A DNA stretch of 40,556 nt from Clostridium sp. (GCA_023664385.1 JAMPFU010000029.1:1-40556), one strand, 5' to 3'; counted from the stretch's first letter, positions 23,527 to 33,457 are shown. Translations and numbers: made by a program. The notes: generated by a model from the letters alone, not told the origin.

Positions 23527-25425
23527 ATGGTTTTAGGCAATGATTCAAGCAGGCTGCTTATATATTTTTTCTATGATAAAAATGGAATAGTGGATGATTA
23601 TATCCCGTATGTCCTGACAGATATGCAAAAGAATGTGTCGGATATATTTGTGGTGTGTAATGGAGCGCTTGTGGATGAGGGAAAAGCAAAATTTCAAAGG
23701 TTCACGGATGATATTTTAGTGCGTGAAAATAAAGGCTTTGATGTGTGGGCTTATAAGGAGGCCATGGAAAAGCTTGGATGGGAGAAACTTGGGAATTATG
23801 ATGAAGTTATACTGATGAATTACACAATTGCGGGACCTGTATATCCTTTTGCGGATATGTTTCATTCAATGAATGGTAAGGATCTTGATTTTTGGGGAAT
23901 TACACAATTTTACAGAACAGAGGATGATCCCTTTGGGACAATGCCCGACGGATTTATACCTGACCATATACAGTCCCATTTTATAGCGGTGAGAAAAAAT
24001 ATGTTGAATTCAGAGGCGTTTCATAATTATTGGGATGAAATGCCTATGATTACAGGATATCTTGATTCTGTGACACGGCATGAAGCGAGATTTACAAAAT
24101 ATTTTGAAGAAGCTGGATTTAAGTGGGAAGTATATGTTGATGCGGAGGATTACAGGGATTTATCCCATCAGCCTGTAATAGGAATGGCAACAAAAGTTTT
24201 GGAAGAAAAAAAATGTCCGATATTTAAAAGACGTTCTTTTATGCAGGATTATAATGTTGTGCTTAATGAGTCATGCGGTCAGGAAGCAATGTTGCTCTAT
24301 AAGTATTTAGAGGAAAAAACTGATTATAATGTGGATTTGATTATGGACAATCTTCTGCGTGTTGAAAATCTTGCTGATTTGAAAAAAAATTTTCAGTGGA
24401 ATTATGTCCTTTCCAGTAAAATTAGTGAGAATCCGAATGCTGCGGCGGAGAAAAAAATAGCGTTGGTAATGCATATTTATTTTGAAGAGTTGATTGACGA
24501 ATGTGCTTTATATGCATCAGCAATGCCTGATTCGGCTGATCTATATATCACCACAGATACGGAAAACAAAAAACAAAAAATTGAAGAAAAATTTTCAAAA
24601 TTAAAGTGTAACATGCTTAATATTACCGTTGTTCCGAATAAGGGGAGAGATGTTGCACCTTTTTTGGTAGGATTTAGAAAATATTTGGGACAGTATGATT
24701 ATGTGTGCCATGTTCATGATAAAAAGGCAGGGCAGACAAAACCTGGTACAATAGGCACGTCGTTTGCATATAAATGTTTTGAAAATGTCCTTGCTTCAAA
24801 GAAATATGTAGAGAATATTTTATCAACATTTGAACAAAACAAAAAATTGGGAATGCTTGTACCCCCACCTCCAAATCACGGAGATTATTATATAACATTA
24901 GGGCTTGAGTGGGGGAATAATTACGAAAATACGGTTAAGCTTGCCAAGGAACTTGGAATAAATGTATCTATGTCTCCGGAAAAGGAACCGATAGCAGGTT
25001 TGGGTTCATATTTTTGGGTAAGGAGTGAGGCTCTCAAACCGATATTTGACAAGGCATGGAGCTATGAGGATTTTCCTTCGGAACCGGTTGATGATGACGG
25101 AACCATCATGCATGCGATAGAGAGAATATATCCATTTGCAGTCCAAAGTATGGGATTTTATTCAGGCTGGGTTCTATCTGATATAGGGGCGGCATTGGAA
25201 ATTACTAACTTAAATCATATGTTAAAGGAGCTTAACAATATTATATTTTTTAAAGGACAGGATGCAGGTACGTATCATGAAACACGCATGAACCTATCAA
25301 GAGCTTACGATGTAGTAAATGGTGTGAGGCAGGGTGTATACATTCCTGCTAACAGAAAATTAGGTTTTTTACCTGATTCAATCAGAACCCCCATGGCTAA
25401 AGTATGGCATAAGGTGAAAAAATGA
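23527..25425 (+). CDS. RgpF-like rhamnan synthesis protein, two domains
   Basis: Encodes 632 residues. The second half (about 310-560) has clear RgpF-family (PF05045) features: KKIALVMHIYFEELIDECAL, VVPNKGRDVAPFLVGFRKYL, YDYVCHVHDKKAG and GSYFWVRSEALKPIFD. The first half (about 5-240) is related: a DDILVRENKGFDVWAYKEAM, VILMNYTIAGPVYPFADMFH and HFIAVRKNMLNSEAF set repeats the same order, so the protein is a tandem of two such domains. RgpF acts in the synthesis of rhamnose-containing cell-wall polysaccharides in streptococci. Here it likely builds or decorates the exported glycan in the cytoplasm. Confidence 0.85.
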   Translation: MVLGNDSSRLLIYFFYDKNGIVDDYIPYVLTDMQKNVSDIFVVCNGALVDEGKAKFQRFTDDILVRENKGFDVWAYKEAMEKLGWEKLGNYDEVILMNYTIAGPVYPFADMFHSMNGKDLDFWGITQFYRTEDDPFGTMPDGFIPDHIQSHFIAVRKNMLNSEAFHNYWDEMPMITGYLDSVTRHEARFTKYFEEAGFKWEVYVDAEDYRDLSHQPVIGMATKVLEEKKCPIFKRRSFMQDYNVVLNESCGQEAMLLYKYLEEKTDYNVDLIMDNLLRVENLADLKKNFQWNYVLSSKISENPNAAAEKKIALVMHIYFEELIDECALYASAMPDSADLYITTDTENKKQKIEEKFSKLKCNMLNITVVPNKGRDVAPFLVGFRKYLGQYDYVCHVHDKKAGQTKPGTIGTSFAYKCFENVLASKKYVENILSTFEQNKKLGMLVPPPPNHGDYYITLGLEWGNNYENTVKLAKELGINVSMSPEKEPIAGLGSYFWVRSEALKPIFDKAWSYEDFPSEPVDDDGTIMHAIERIYPFAVQSMGFYSGWVLSDIGAALEITNLNHMLKELNNIIFFKGQDAGTYHETRMNLSRAYDVVNGVRQGVYIPANRKLGFLPDSIRTPMAKVWHKVKK

Positions 25426-25494
25426 TTTACTGTCATTGGCTGGATGAGGTAAGACTATAGGGGCGGTAATGCATAACGCGAAAGAAGGGATTAT

Positions 25495-27591
25495 ATGAAA
25501 AATAAACATTGGCTGAAAACGTCAATATTGCTTTTAATGGCTATAATGCTGAGCCTTTGCTGTATTCGATATCCTGTTATAGCTTTAGCGGAACAAAATA
25601 GTGATGTTCCGTTTGAAGAAAAAAATGGCTGTGAGGAATTTGAATGTATAGAAATATCTGCTGAAGAAGCATATCTGTTTTCAGAAAAATTCGATGTTCA
25701 GGAACAGGCGCTTTATGTAGCAGGACGAAATTGGAGTATATATGGAAATGATTATTGCAGGGAAAGATTGACGGCTGAGGAAAAGGAATTTTATGATGAC
25801 ATTGACAGTGTATGCAGAAAATACATAAATACAGATGTTGATGCTGAATATAATGAGAGCTTTCAAAATTATTATATTGAAAGTGTTTCGTACAATGGGC
25901 TTGAATATGAGAGGGCAAAGGATATAGCATTTTTATATGCATATCAAAATCCACAATATTATTTTCTGTCTTCAGGATTGATTTATAACCCGACTCGGAA
26001 AATAATATGGCTGAGATGTTATGATGCCTTTGCAGACGGCGAGGCAAGAAAAAGGGTAACAGAGGCATTTTTCGATAAAATTGACGCATGGACGATGGAG
26101 ATAAGTGCAGAAGCAAATGACTATGATAAAGAAAAAAAGGCATATGACATTGTATGCCAAAATGTAGTTTACAAAGCAGGAGAATATGACCAATCGGCAT
26201 ACAGTGCTGTGATGCAGGGAGAGTCTGTCTGTGCTGGTTACACAAAAATGTTTGGAATAATTATGAATGCTTCGGGTATTGATACTGTAGGAATAACAGG
26301 CTCTGGGCATGCATGGAATAAGGTTCATTTATATGGTAAGTGGTATAATGTTGATTCTACATGGGATGATTTAGGGAACATAAGTGGTAATAATTATTTT
26401 AACAAATCTGATGCCAATATACGAACAGGACATGTGCCTTTCAGTATATATGATGGACTTGCGCCTCTTGCATATGAGGATTATACAGTGAAGCCGGAAA
26501 AGATTGTGCCTGTAACGGGAGTTGCAATTGATAAGAGCGCATGCAATCTTATTATGGGTAACAATGAAACATTAAATCTGACTGTCCAGGTAAGTCCTGC
26601 GGATGCAACAGACAAAACCACGTGGTGGCAGTCATCCGATACCAATGTAGCTTCTGTGAATCAGGATGGAGTTGTTACTGCAGTGGGACCAGGGGAGACA
26701 AATATAATGGTTATAACTACGGATGGATTGTATGTAGCGATTTGTAGGATTAATGTATATGCGGTATATGATATTCCACAGGCTCCCACGGAAAAAAGTA
26801 AATCCGATACAAGCATAACACTTAATGAAATTGCCGGATGTCTGTATTCTCTTGACGGAATAAACTGGCAAAGCAGTACTACATTTAATAACCTTAAACC
26901 TAATACAGCGTATAACTTTTATGCAAAGAGGGCAGGCGCAGGCTTTTATATGGAAAGTGATAAAAGCAGCGGAACGTCCATTTGGACAAAAGCAGTAGAT
27001 TCAGAGGTGACCTCAAGCGGCTTGTATGTTGCTGAGCATAACAACAGACATATTTTGGTCGGCATGGTTACGACAACTACAAATCCTGCGGATTTAGAAT
27101 ACAGGTGGCTTGCATACCGTACGGATACAGAGGAGTGGAGCGAAATACGAGACTGGGTAGCAAATGATGAGTGGCTTGACTGGACACCTGATTTGTCGGG
27201 ACAATATATACTATTAGGACAGGCAAGAGTAATAGGAAATGAGGACAGTATTGCCGAAGCCGACATAGGAATAGAACATCATAAACAGATAAAGGGTAAA
27301 TGTCAGATGCCATATATCGGTGAGGGAGGAGGATATCTTATCGGTGTTGAATCCTTTGACAATCCAAATCAGGCGTATCAATATGAGATGCTGATATTAG
27401 ATTGTACGCTGCTTGCTCAGAATAAGCCTGCATGGATATATACAACCGGTAAAACAAAAGTGAACGAAGGAAATGCACTTTGGACAATTTGGCAGCCAAA
27501 ATATGGATATTATTGGACCCTTTTCAGGATTTATGATGAAAATGGGACAATGATTGATGAGGAGTGTTATGGTTTTGTGAATGCATATTAA
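25495..27591 (+). CDS. Secreted transglutaminase-like protein with shared C-terminal module
   Basis: Encodes 698 residues. Signal peptide at 1-32 (LLLMAIMLSLCC, VIALAE). A transglutaminase/protease-like domain at about 205-300 has the Cys-His-Asp triad: Cys246 in GESVCAGYTKMFG, His272 in GSGHAWNKVHLYGKWYNVD and Asp287 in VDSTWDD. A Big_2 Ig-like domain follows (about 342-425, VTGVAIDKSACNLIMGNNET, SSDTNVASVNQDG), then an Fn3-like stretch with CLYSLDGINWQSSTTF (about 435-495), and the shared C-terminal module (about 503-698) ending CYGFVNAY. Such domains cross-link or cleave peptides; the target here is unknown. It is the last gene of the glycan block, 69 bases after the RgpF-like gene. Confidence 0.85.
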   Translation: MKNKHWLKTSILLLMAIMLSLCCIRYPVIALAEQNSDVPFEEKNGCEEFECIEISAEEAYLFSEKFDVQEQALYVAGRNWSIYGNDYCRERLTAEEKEFYDDIDSVCRKYINTDVDAEYNESFQNYYIESVSYNGLEYERAKDIAFLYAYQNPQYYFLSSGLIYNPTRKIIWLRCYDAFADGEARKRVTEAFFDKIDAWTMEISAEANDYDKEKKAYDIVCQNVVYKAGEYDQSAYSAVMQGESVCAGYTKMFGIIMNASGIDTVGITGSGHAWNKVHLYGKWYNVDSTWDDLGNISGNNYFNKSDANIRTGHVPFSIYDGLAPLAYEDYTVKPEKIVPVTGVAIDKSACNLIMGNNETLNLTVQVSPADATDKTTWWQSSDTNVASVNQDGVVTAVGPGETNIMVITTDGLYVAICRINVYAVYDIPQAPTEKSKSDTSITLNEIAGCLYSLDGINWQSSTTFNNLKPNTAYNFYAKRAGAGFYMESDKSSGTSIWTKAVDSEVTSSGLYVAEHNNRHILVGMVTTTTNPADLEYRWLAYRTDTEEWSEIRDWVANDEWLDWTPDLSGQYILLGQARVIGNEDSIAEADIGIEHHKQIKGKCQMPYIGEGGGYLIGVESFDNPNQAYQYEMLILDCTLLAQNKPAWIYTTGKTKVNEGNALWTIWQPKYGYYWTLFRIYDENGTMIDEECYGFVNAY

Positions 27592-27700
27592 GACTATTAA
27601 GTAAATTTTACCATTGAAGGTAAGTTTATTGTGATAAAAGGTCAGTTGTGATAAAATTTAATTTATAAAATAGACACAAGAAAAGAGAGGTGCTTTTATT

Positions 27701-30700
27701 TTGAAAAAAATAAAAAGAATAATTGCGTTAATACTGAGTGTTTCCATCTTCCTTTCAAACGGTTGGATTGAAAGCTTAGCAGCAGAAAGAGTACATAAGG
27801 AATATAATAATGAATTCTATGAGGATACGGCTACAGAAACTGATGCACAATGTGCTACGGAAAGCGATGGAGCGCTTGATAGTGAAAATAGTATTCTTTT
27901 AAACTATCTTGTTGTAGACAAACCAAGCATTACTACAACTGATACCCAAAATATTCTCGTAGGCTTGGGAGATGGGAATGTTGTTTTTGATAATGCAGTA
28001 CTTTACTATAAGAATGAGGAAAGTGGTACGGAGTACAGCAGTTATGCAAAAAGCGTTGACAGTGAGTCGGCACTTTTTGAGATATTAATTGATAAAAGCT
28101 ATACATCAGGTAAATATATTATTACGGCTGTTGAGTACATGGCAGGAGAAACATCACATACTATATATTTATGTGATGCAGGCATTCGTGCATCATTTGG
28201 TGTTGACGACATTATAGAAACAGAAGCAGATGCTTATGTAGAAGATGTTGTAGATGAAATGATTTCAGATGCAGTAATTGTCAGTGATGACGGAGTTGTT
28301 ACTGCGCAGGAAATGGAAAATGCAGTTTTGGCAGCATCTGACGGTGCAGTAATGGCAAAAAATAAAAATGAAATTGTTATAGTATTGGATCCCGGACACG
28401 GAACACCTAACGGAGATCCTGGCGCTACATATGAATGGAACGGTGTTACATATATTGAGAGAGACCTTAATCTGAAAATTGCCGAATATTGCAAGGAAGA
28501 ACTTGAAAAATACAATGGCGTTAAGGTTTATATGACAAGAACTACAAATAATAATGGACTTACCTTGAGTGCACCTGAGGGGGAAGTTGCAGGTCCGCTT
28601 GTCAAGTTTGCTGCTGATTTGGATGCTGATATATTTGTGAGTATACATAACAATTCCGCAACTGCTGCAACTGCAAATGGTTCTGAGGTTTATTATCCTA
28701 ATGCCAACTACAATCCGGAAATGAGCAAGAATGCTAAGGAATTAAGCAATAAAATTTTGAGTAAGCTGTCAGAGTGTGGACTCACGAATAGAGGGGCTAA
28801 AATCAGAGATGATTCAGGAAATGTTCAATATTATCCGGATGGGTCATTGGGTGATTATTACGGAGTAATAAGACAGTCCAAATTGTGTGGTTTCCCGGGG
28901 ATAATAATAGAGCATGCCTTTGTGACAAATCAGTCTGATGCAGAAAACTTTTTGGGATCAGATGACAAATTAAAAAAACTTGGACAGGCAGACGCAGCGG
29001 CTCTTATAGAATATTTTGGACTTACACAGGACTCGGAATATAAAGAGGATGCAGCAACATTAACAGTTGCACAGAATAATCCTGACGGCTCCTATACGGT
29101 TGTTGTTTCAGGAGTAAATGCAGCAGGTAAAGTAGAGGTTCAGGTTACAAATAAAAGGACCGGACAGATAAAAGATTATGGGACAATCGGACAAGGCGGT
29201 AATTGGTACGCAAGGTTCGACATAAATGACTTTGAAGCCTTTGGTTCATATTTATTTGAGGCGTACGTTGTAAGGGAAAACGGAACAAGGTACAAGGTAG
29301 GAGAAACTGAAATTGAAGCAGCCTGTGCTAATAAAAGTGAAATTACAATAAAAAATGCCGACAGTTCAAATGGAACTTTTGATGTTATTATATCGGATAT
29401 AGAAAGTCCGAATGGAATTTCTAAGGTTCAGCTTTTGGCATGGTCAGACAGTGATATGGGCAATCAATATCTTTATGATGCAAAAAAACAGGCAGACGGT
29501 ACTTACTCGGTTCAGGTGAATTTAAAAAATCATAAAAATCATTATGGAAGCTACACTATTCAGGCATTTGTTACGGATACAAAGGGAATAAGGGTAAACA
29601 CGGCTGCAAAATATCAGGATATAGTTCAGCCGGCATCGAAGGTGTCTGCATTTGATCCAGGTGACCAGAATACCTATATACTTATTGCGGAAAATATACC
29701 GTCAGGCTATGATGTGAAAAATGTTAAATTTGGAGTGTGGCATCAGGGATTAAGCGATTTAAAATGGTATGAGGGAAGCTTGGACTCATATGGCAGATGG
29801 CTGGCACTTATGCCGATATCTGACTATGGTAAAAGCGGAAGCTATTATACGGATGCGTATGTGACCTTGTCAGACGGACAATTTATTAAAATTGGCAGTA
29901 GTTCATTTGAGGTAAGTGCACCGACCGCCACAACCATATATGTTACCAACGAAAACAGGAGTGGTGGAACATTTGATATTATTGTTTCAGGAATAAATAC
30001 GGCATCGGGTGTTTCAAGCGTCAGAATACCTGTATGGTCTGAGCAGGACTTGAGCGATTTATATTGGTATAATGCAGAAAGACAAAGCGATGGAACCTAT
30101 GTTGCGCATGCAAATATTAAAAATCATAAATACAATTATGGTGTCTATGCAATGCAGGCGTACATAAAGGCAAATAATGGTGTTGAGGTGGTTGCAGTAA
30201 GTAAATGCCATGATTTTGCCAAACCAACGCCAAAGGTTTCAACATTTCAGTGTGATAATGAGTTTAATTACATACTTATTGCGGAGGACATTCCAAAAGG
30301 AGATTTAGTTACCAGTGTTAGATTTGGAGTATGGAATCAGGGCTTAAGTGATTTAAAATGGTATCAGGCAGGTAAAGATGAATTTGGCAGATGGCTGGCA
30401 GTGGTTGGTGTATCCGAATATGCCAAAAGTGGCACCTATTACGGAGATGCATATATGACCTTAAAGGATGGCAGTACAGTGAAATTAGGCGGTACGTCAT
30501 TTAATGTCAGTTCACCTACTGTAAATAAAATGTATGTTGACAATGCGGATAATATCGGGGGAACCTTTGACATAAAAATAGAGGGAGTAAATTGTATTCC
30601 TGGTATAGAAAGTATAAGGGTGCCTGTTTGGTCAGCGGTTGATTTAAAAGATATTCATTGGTATGATGCAAAAAAGGAAAGCGACGGAAATTATGTAGTG

Positions 30701-31357
30701 CATGTGGATATAAGCAATCACAAAAATAATTATGCTACATATGCAATGCAGGTGTACATAAAAGCAAAGAACGGTGTGGAAAATATTGCAGCCAGTCAGT
30801 GTTACACCTTTAAACAGCCGGAGGAAAAGCTTTATAAAATTATGGGAAGTAATGGAACTTCACTTGAACAGATGGTAAGATATTATAATAGCTATGCAAC
30901 ATATCCGGCGTTCTACGCTACTACGGACGCTCCGACTATACAAGATTTCTGTAAAATATATATAGAGGAATGTAATGCTGAGGGTGTAAAGGCTGAGGTC
31001 GCTTTTTGCCAGGCAATGAAAGAAACCGGTTTCTTGAGATTTGGAGGAGTGGTTGACATTTCACAATTAAATTTTGCAGGAATAGGAGCAACAGATGATG
31101 GGGGTACACCGGCAACATTTACATCTGTCCGCGAGGGCGTAAGAGCACAGGTTCAGCATCTCAAAGCCTATGCTTCTGATGAACCGCTTGTAAATGCGTG
31201 TGTAGATCCTAGATTTGTGCTTGTTACCAGAGAAACGGCACAATATGTAGAGTGGCTTGGTATTCAGGAAAATCCATACGGAAAAGGTTGGGCTTCGGCG
31301 AAGGAATATGGATATTCCTTGAGGAAAGGCTATATTGAGGTATTGTTAAGTAAATAA
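27701..31357 (+). CDS. Two-headed secreted peptidoglycan hydrolase: amidase, six GBS_Bsp-like repeats, glucosaminidase
   Basis: Encodes 1,218 residues from a TTG at 27701 with GAGAGGTG upstream. Signal peptide, then an acidic linker (ATETDAQCATESDG). An N-acetylmuramoyl-L-alanine amidase domain (Amidase_3, about 224-447) shows VLDPGHG, ERDLNLKIA, SIHNN and IIIEHAFVTN with the zinc-binding and catalytic His and Glu residues. Six ~95-residue GBS_Bsp-like repeats follow (about 453-1043). The C-terminus (about 1050-1218) is a glucosaminidase domain: EGVKAEVAFCQAMKETGFLR, NFAGIGATDDG and SVREGVRAQVQHLKAYA. It could cleave both the stem peptide and the glycan strand. It lacks the shared C-terminal module of its neighbours. 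Confidence 0.92.
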   Translation: MKKIKRIIALILSVSIFLSNGWIESLAAERVHKEYNNEFYEDTATETDAQCATESDGALDSENSILLNYLVVDKPSITTTDTQNILVGLGDGNVVFDNAVLYYKNEESGTEYSSYAKSVDSESALFEILIDKSYTSGKYIITAVEYMAGETSHTIYLCDAGIRASFGVDDIIETEADAYVEDVVDEMISDAVIVSDDGVVTAQEMENAVLAASDGAVMAKNKNEIVIVLDPGHGTPNGDPGATYEWNGVTYIERDLNLKIAEYCKEELEKYNGVKVYMTRTTNNNGLTLSAPEGEVAGPLVKFAADLDADIFVSIHNNSATAATANGSEVYYPNANYNPEMSKNAKELSNKILSKLSECGLTNRGAKIRDDSGNVQYYPDGSLGDYYGVIRQSKLCGFPGIIIEHAFVTNQSDAENFLGSDDKLKKLGQADAAALIEYFGLTQDSEYKEDAATLTVAQNNPDGSYTVVVSGVNAAGKVEVQVTNKRTGQIKDYGTIGQGGNWYARFDINDFEAFGSYLFEAYVVRENGTRYKVGETEIEAACANKSEITIKNADSSNGTFDVIISDIESPNGISKVQLLAWSDSDMGNQYLYDAKKQADGTYSVQVNLKNHKNHYGSYTIQAFVTDTKGIRVNTAAKYQDIVQPASKVSAFDPGDQNTYILIAENIPSGYDVKNVKFGVWHQGLSDLKWYEGSLDSYGRWLALMPISDYGKSGSYYTDAYVTLSDGQFIKIGSSSFEVSAPTATTIYVTNENRSGGTFDIIVSGINTASGVSSVRIPVWSEQDLSDLYWYNAERQSDGTYVAHANIKNHKYNYGVYAMQAYIKANNGVEVVAVSKCHDFAKPTPKVSTFQCDNEFNYILIAEDIPKGDLVTSVRFGVWNQGLSDLKWYQAGKDEFGRWLAVVGVSEYAKSGTYYGDAYMTLKDGSTVKLGGTSFNVSSPTVNKMYVDNADNIGGTFDIKIEGVNCIPGIESIRVPVWSAVDLKDIHWYDAKKESDGNYVVHVDISNHKNNYATYAMQVYIKAKNGVENIAASQCYTFKQPEEKLYKIMGSNGTSLEQMVRYYNSYATYPAFYATTDAPTIQDFCKIYIEECNAEGVKAEVAFCQAMKETGFLRFGGVVDISQLNFAGIGATDDGGTPATFTSVREGVRAQVQHLKAYASDEPLVNACVDPRFVLVTRETAQYVEWLGIQENPYGKGWASAKEYGYSLRKGYIEVLLSK

Positions 31358-31377
31358 TTTAATCAGGGAGGGGTTAT

Positions 31378-33393
31378 ATGAAAAGAAAAATAGCAGTATG
31401 TCTTACAGCAATTATGATGCTTATGTCAATTAATGTTTATGAAGCTAAGGCGGCTGATATAGAGGCCAATTATGCTAAATTGCTACAGTATTCATTATAT
31501 TTTTATGATGCGAATATGTGTGGCGATGGTGTGGATGAGCACAGCATGCTGTCATGGAGAGGGGATTGCCATACGTTTGACAAAACTACATATACTAGAA
31601 GTGACGGAAGTACTGTGACGGTTGATTTGGCAGGCGGCTTTCATGATGCAGGAGACCATGTGAAATTTGGACTGCCTGAAGCGTATGCTGCATTTGTACT
31701 TGGAATGAGCTATGATACAAATAGGGAAGCATATGAGTATGCAGGACAGGTTGGACATCTTCAGACCATTACAACATATTTTGCAGATTACTTTGTGAAC
31801 TGTACTGTGCTGAGTAGTGATGGAAGTTATGTCGAGGCATTTTGCTGTCAGGTGGGACAAGGCGGCGGAGGATATGACCATGGCTATTGGGGGGCACCTG
31901 AAAACCAGATAAACGCAAATAGACCGATTTATTTTACAAGTGCGTCAGCGCCTTCTACGGATATTGTTTGTTTAAGTGCAGCGGCTTTGGTTATACAGTA
32001 TAAGAATTTTGGCGGAGAACAGTATCTTGACACTGCAAAAAAACTCTTTGATTATGCAAAAAGAAACAACAAGGCAGTTAATACAACTGCGAATGGATTT
32101 TATAATTCCACAGGCTGGGAAGATGATTATTGTTTGGCTGCTATTTTACTTTATCAGGTAACGTCAGATTCACAGTATCTTTCTGAATTTAATAATTACG
32201 CAGGAAGCAATAATGCTCAGAAGCCTTATTGGCCTTTGGGCTGGGATAATGTGGGACCGGCTGTTGCATATTATAATGGAAATTCAAATGCACTTTCAAC
32301 ACTGATGAATCAGTATAGTGGAAGAACGAATAGCGATGGCTTTTGTTGTATTGATAGTTGGGGTTCGGCAAGATATAACACATCTATGCAGTATACAGGA
32401 CTTTTGTATGACAGCATGACAGGAACAAATACAAATCTTACGTGGGCAGAAAATCAGATGAAATATCTGCTTGGAAATAACCCGAGAAATCAGTGTTACG
32501 TTGTAGGATATAATCAATACAGTGCAAAATATCCGCATCACAGGGCAGCTTCAGGATATACAGGCGGACCTCAAGGGACCAACACACAGGCAAATGTTTT
32601 GCTTGGTGCATTGGTAGGAGGACCGAAGCAGGGTGGGGAGTATACTGATTCGGCAAATGATTATCAATGTAATGAGGTTGCAATAGACTATAATGCAACG
32701 CTTGTTGCCGCAACTGCCGCACTTTATTACAGACATATAGGCGAATCGGATCAATATATTGATACAAATTATTATGTTGATGGTACAAGTGGCGGAGGAA
32801 CAGGTACGACACCTATTATTTCCCGGGGAATTTATGTTGCTGAAAATTCTCCGACGAGAATTTTAGCAGGTATGACTACAAAATACACGGATAAGTCAGG
32901 TCTGGAATACAGGTGGGTTGCCTGTAAACAGGAGGATGAAAAATGGTTTGAGGTATCAGGATGGATACAGGGGAATGAATGGCTTGACTGGTCGCCGGAT
33001 ACATACGGCAATATAATTCTTGTATGTCAGGTTAGGAAGGTTGGAGACGAGACATCAACAGTGGAGTCCGGTGTTGGAATACAGCATCACATTATCAAGG
33101 GAATATGCCAAATGCCGTATACAGGCGAGGGTGGCGGTTATCTTATTGGTGTGGAAACTTATAATAATCCAAACCAGTCATTTAGGTATGAATTGCTCAT
33201 ATTAGACTGTACTTTACTTGCTGAAGGTAAGGATGCATGGATATGGTCTACCGGACAGCATACTGTACCAGAGGCGGCTTTTTGGGCAGTATGGCAGCCA
33301 AAATATGGATATTATTGGACGCTTTTCAGAATATATGATGAAAAGGGAAATCTTATTGACGAGGAATGTTACGGATTTGTGAATGCATATTAA
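31378..33393 (+). CDS. Secreted GH9 endoglucanase with shared C-terminal module
   Basis: Encodes 671 residues; strong AGGGAGGGG site before the ATG. Signal peptide 1-26. A glycoside hydrolase family 9 catalytic domain (about 28-455) has DLAGGFHDAGDHVKFGLP with catalytic aspartates near 90 and 93, the substrate-binding FVYGYNQYSAKYPHH-like region (VVGYNQYSAKYPHHRAASGY) and the acid Glu433 in CNEVAIDYNATL. A Gly/Thr linker leads to the shared C-terminal module (about 478-671) instead of a known cellulose-binding module or dockerin. It should cut beta-1,4-glucan, either plant cellulose or a beta-glucan at the cell surface. Confidence 0.93.
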   Translation: MKRKIAVCLTAIMMLMSINVYEAKAADIEANYAKLLQYSLYFYDANMCGDGVDEHSMLSWRGDCHTFDKTTYTRSDGSTVTVDLAGGFHDAGDHVKFGLPEAYAAFVLGMSYDTNREAYEYAGQVGHLQTITTYFADYFVNCTVLSSDGSYVEAFCCQVGQGGGGYDHGYWGAPENQINANRPIYFTSASAPSTDIVCLSAAALVIQYKNFGGEQYLDTAKKLFDYAKRNNKAVNTTANGFYNSTGWEDDYCLAAILLYQVTSDSQYLSEFNNYAGSNNAQKPYWPLGWDNVGPAVAYYNGNSNALSTLMNQYSGRTNSDGFCCIDSWGSARYNTSMQYTGLLYDSMTGTNTNLTWAENQMKYLLGNNPRNQCYVVGYNQYSAKYPHHRAASGYTGGPQGTNTQANVLLGALVGGPKQGGEYTDSANDYQCNEVAIDYNATLVAATAALYYRHIGESDQYIDTNYYVDGTSGGGTGTTPIISRGIYVAENSPTRILAGMTTKYTDKSGLEYRWVACKQEDEKWFEVSGWIQGNEWLDWSPDTYGNIILVCQVRKVGDETSTVESGVGIQHHIIKGICQMPYTGEGGGYLIGVETYNNPNQSFRYELLILDCTLLAEGKDAWIWSTGQHTVPEAAFWAVWQPKYGYYWTLFRIYDEKGNLIDEECYGFVNAY

Positions 33394-33407
33394 GATAGCA
33401 TAAAAAT

Positions 33408-33457
33408 AAAAGCCTTTTGAATGGACAAAAATATTTTGTTGTTCAAAAGGCTTTTTA
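33408..33457 (+). terminator. Terminator after the GH9 gene (copy 1 of a duplicated cassette)
   Basis: AAAAGCCTTTTGAA (33408-33421) pairs with TTCAAAAGGCTTTT (33442-33455), with an inner AT-rich stem and a T-run. An almost identical structure follows the next gene at 36246-36303. Confidence 0.9.

Noticed and set aside
25577-26245. 222-codon open frame on the minus strand
   Set aside because: It lies entirely antisense to the transglutaminase-like gene, which has a signal peptide, triad and conserved domains; the antisense product is His/Phe/Leu-rich low-complexity with no ribosome binding site support.
27603-27627. Possible terminator after the transglutaminase-like gene
   Set aside because: TTACC-attgaa-GGTAA is a short stem without a proper T-run; too weak to call, so read-through into the amidase gene remains possible.
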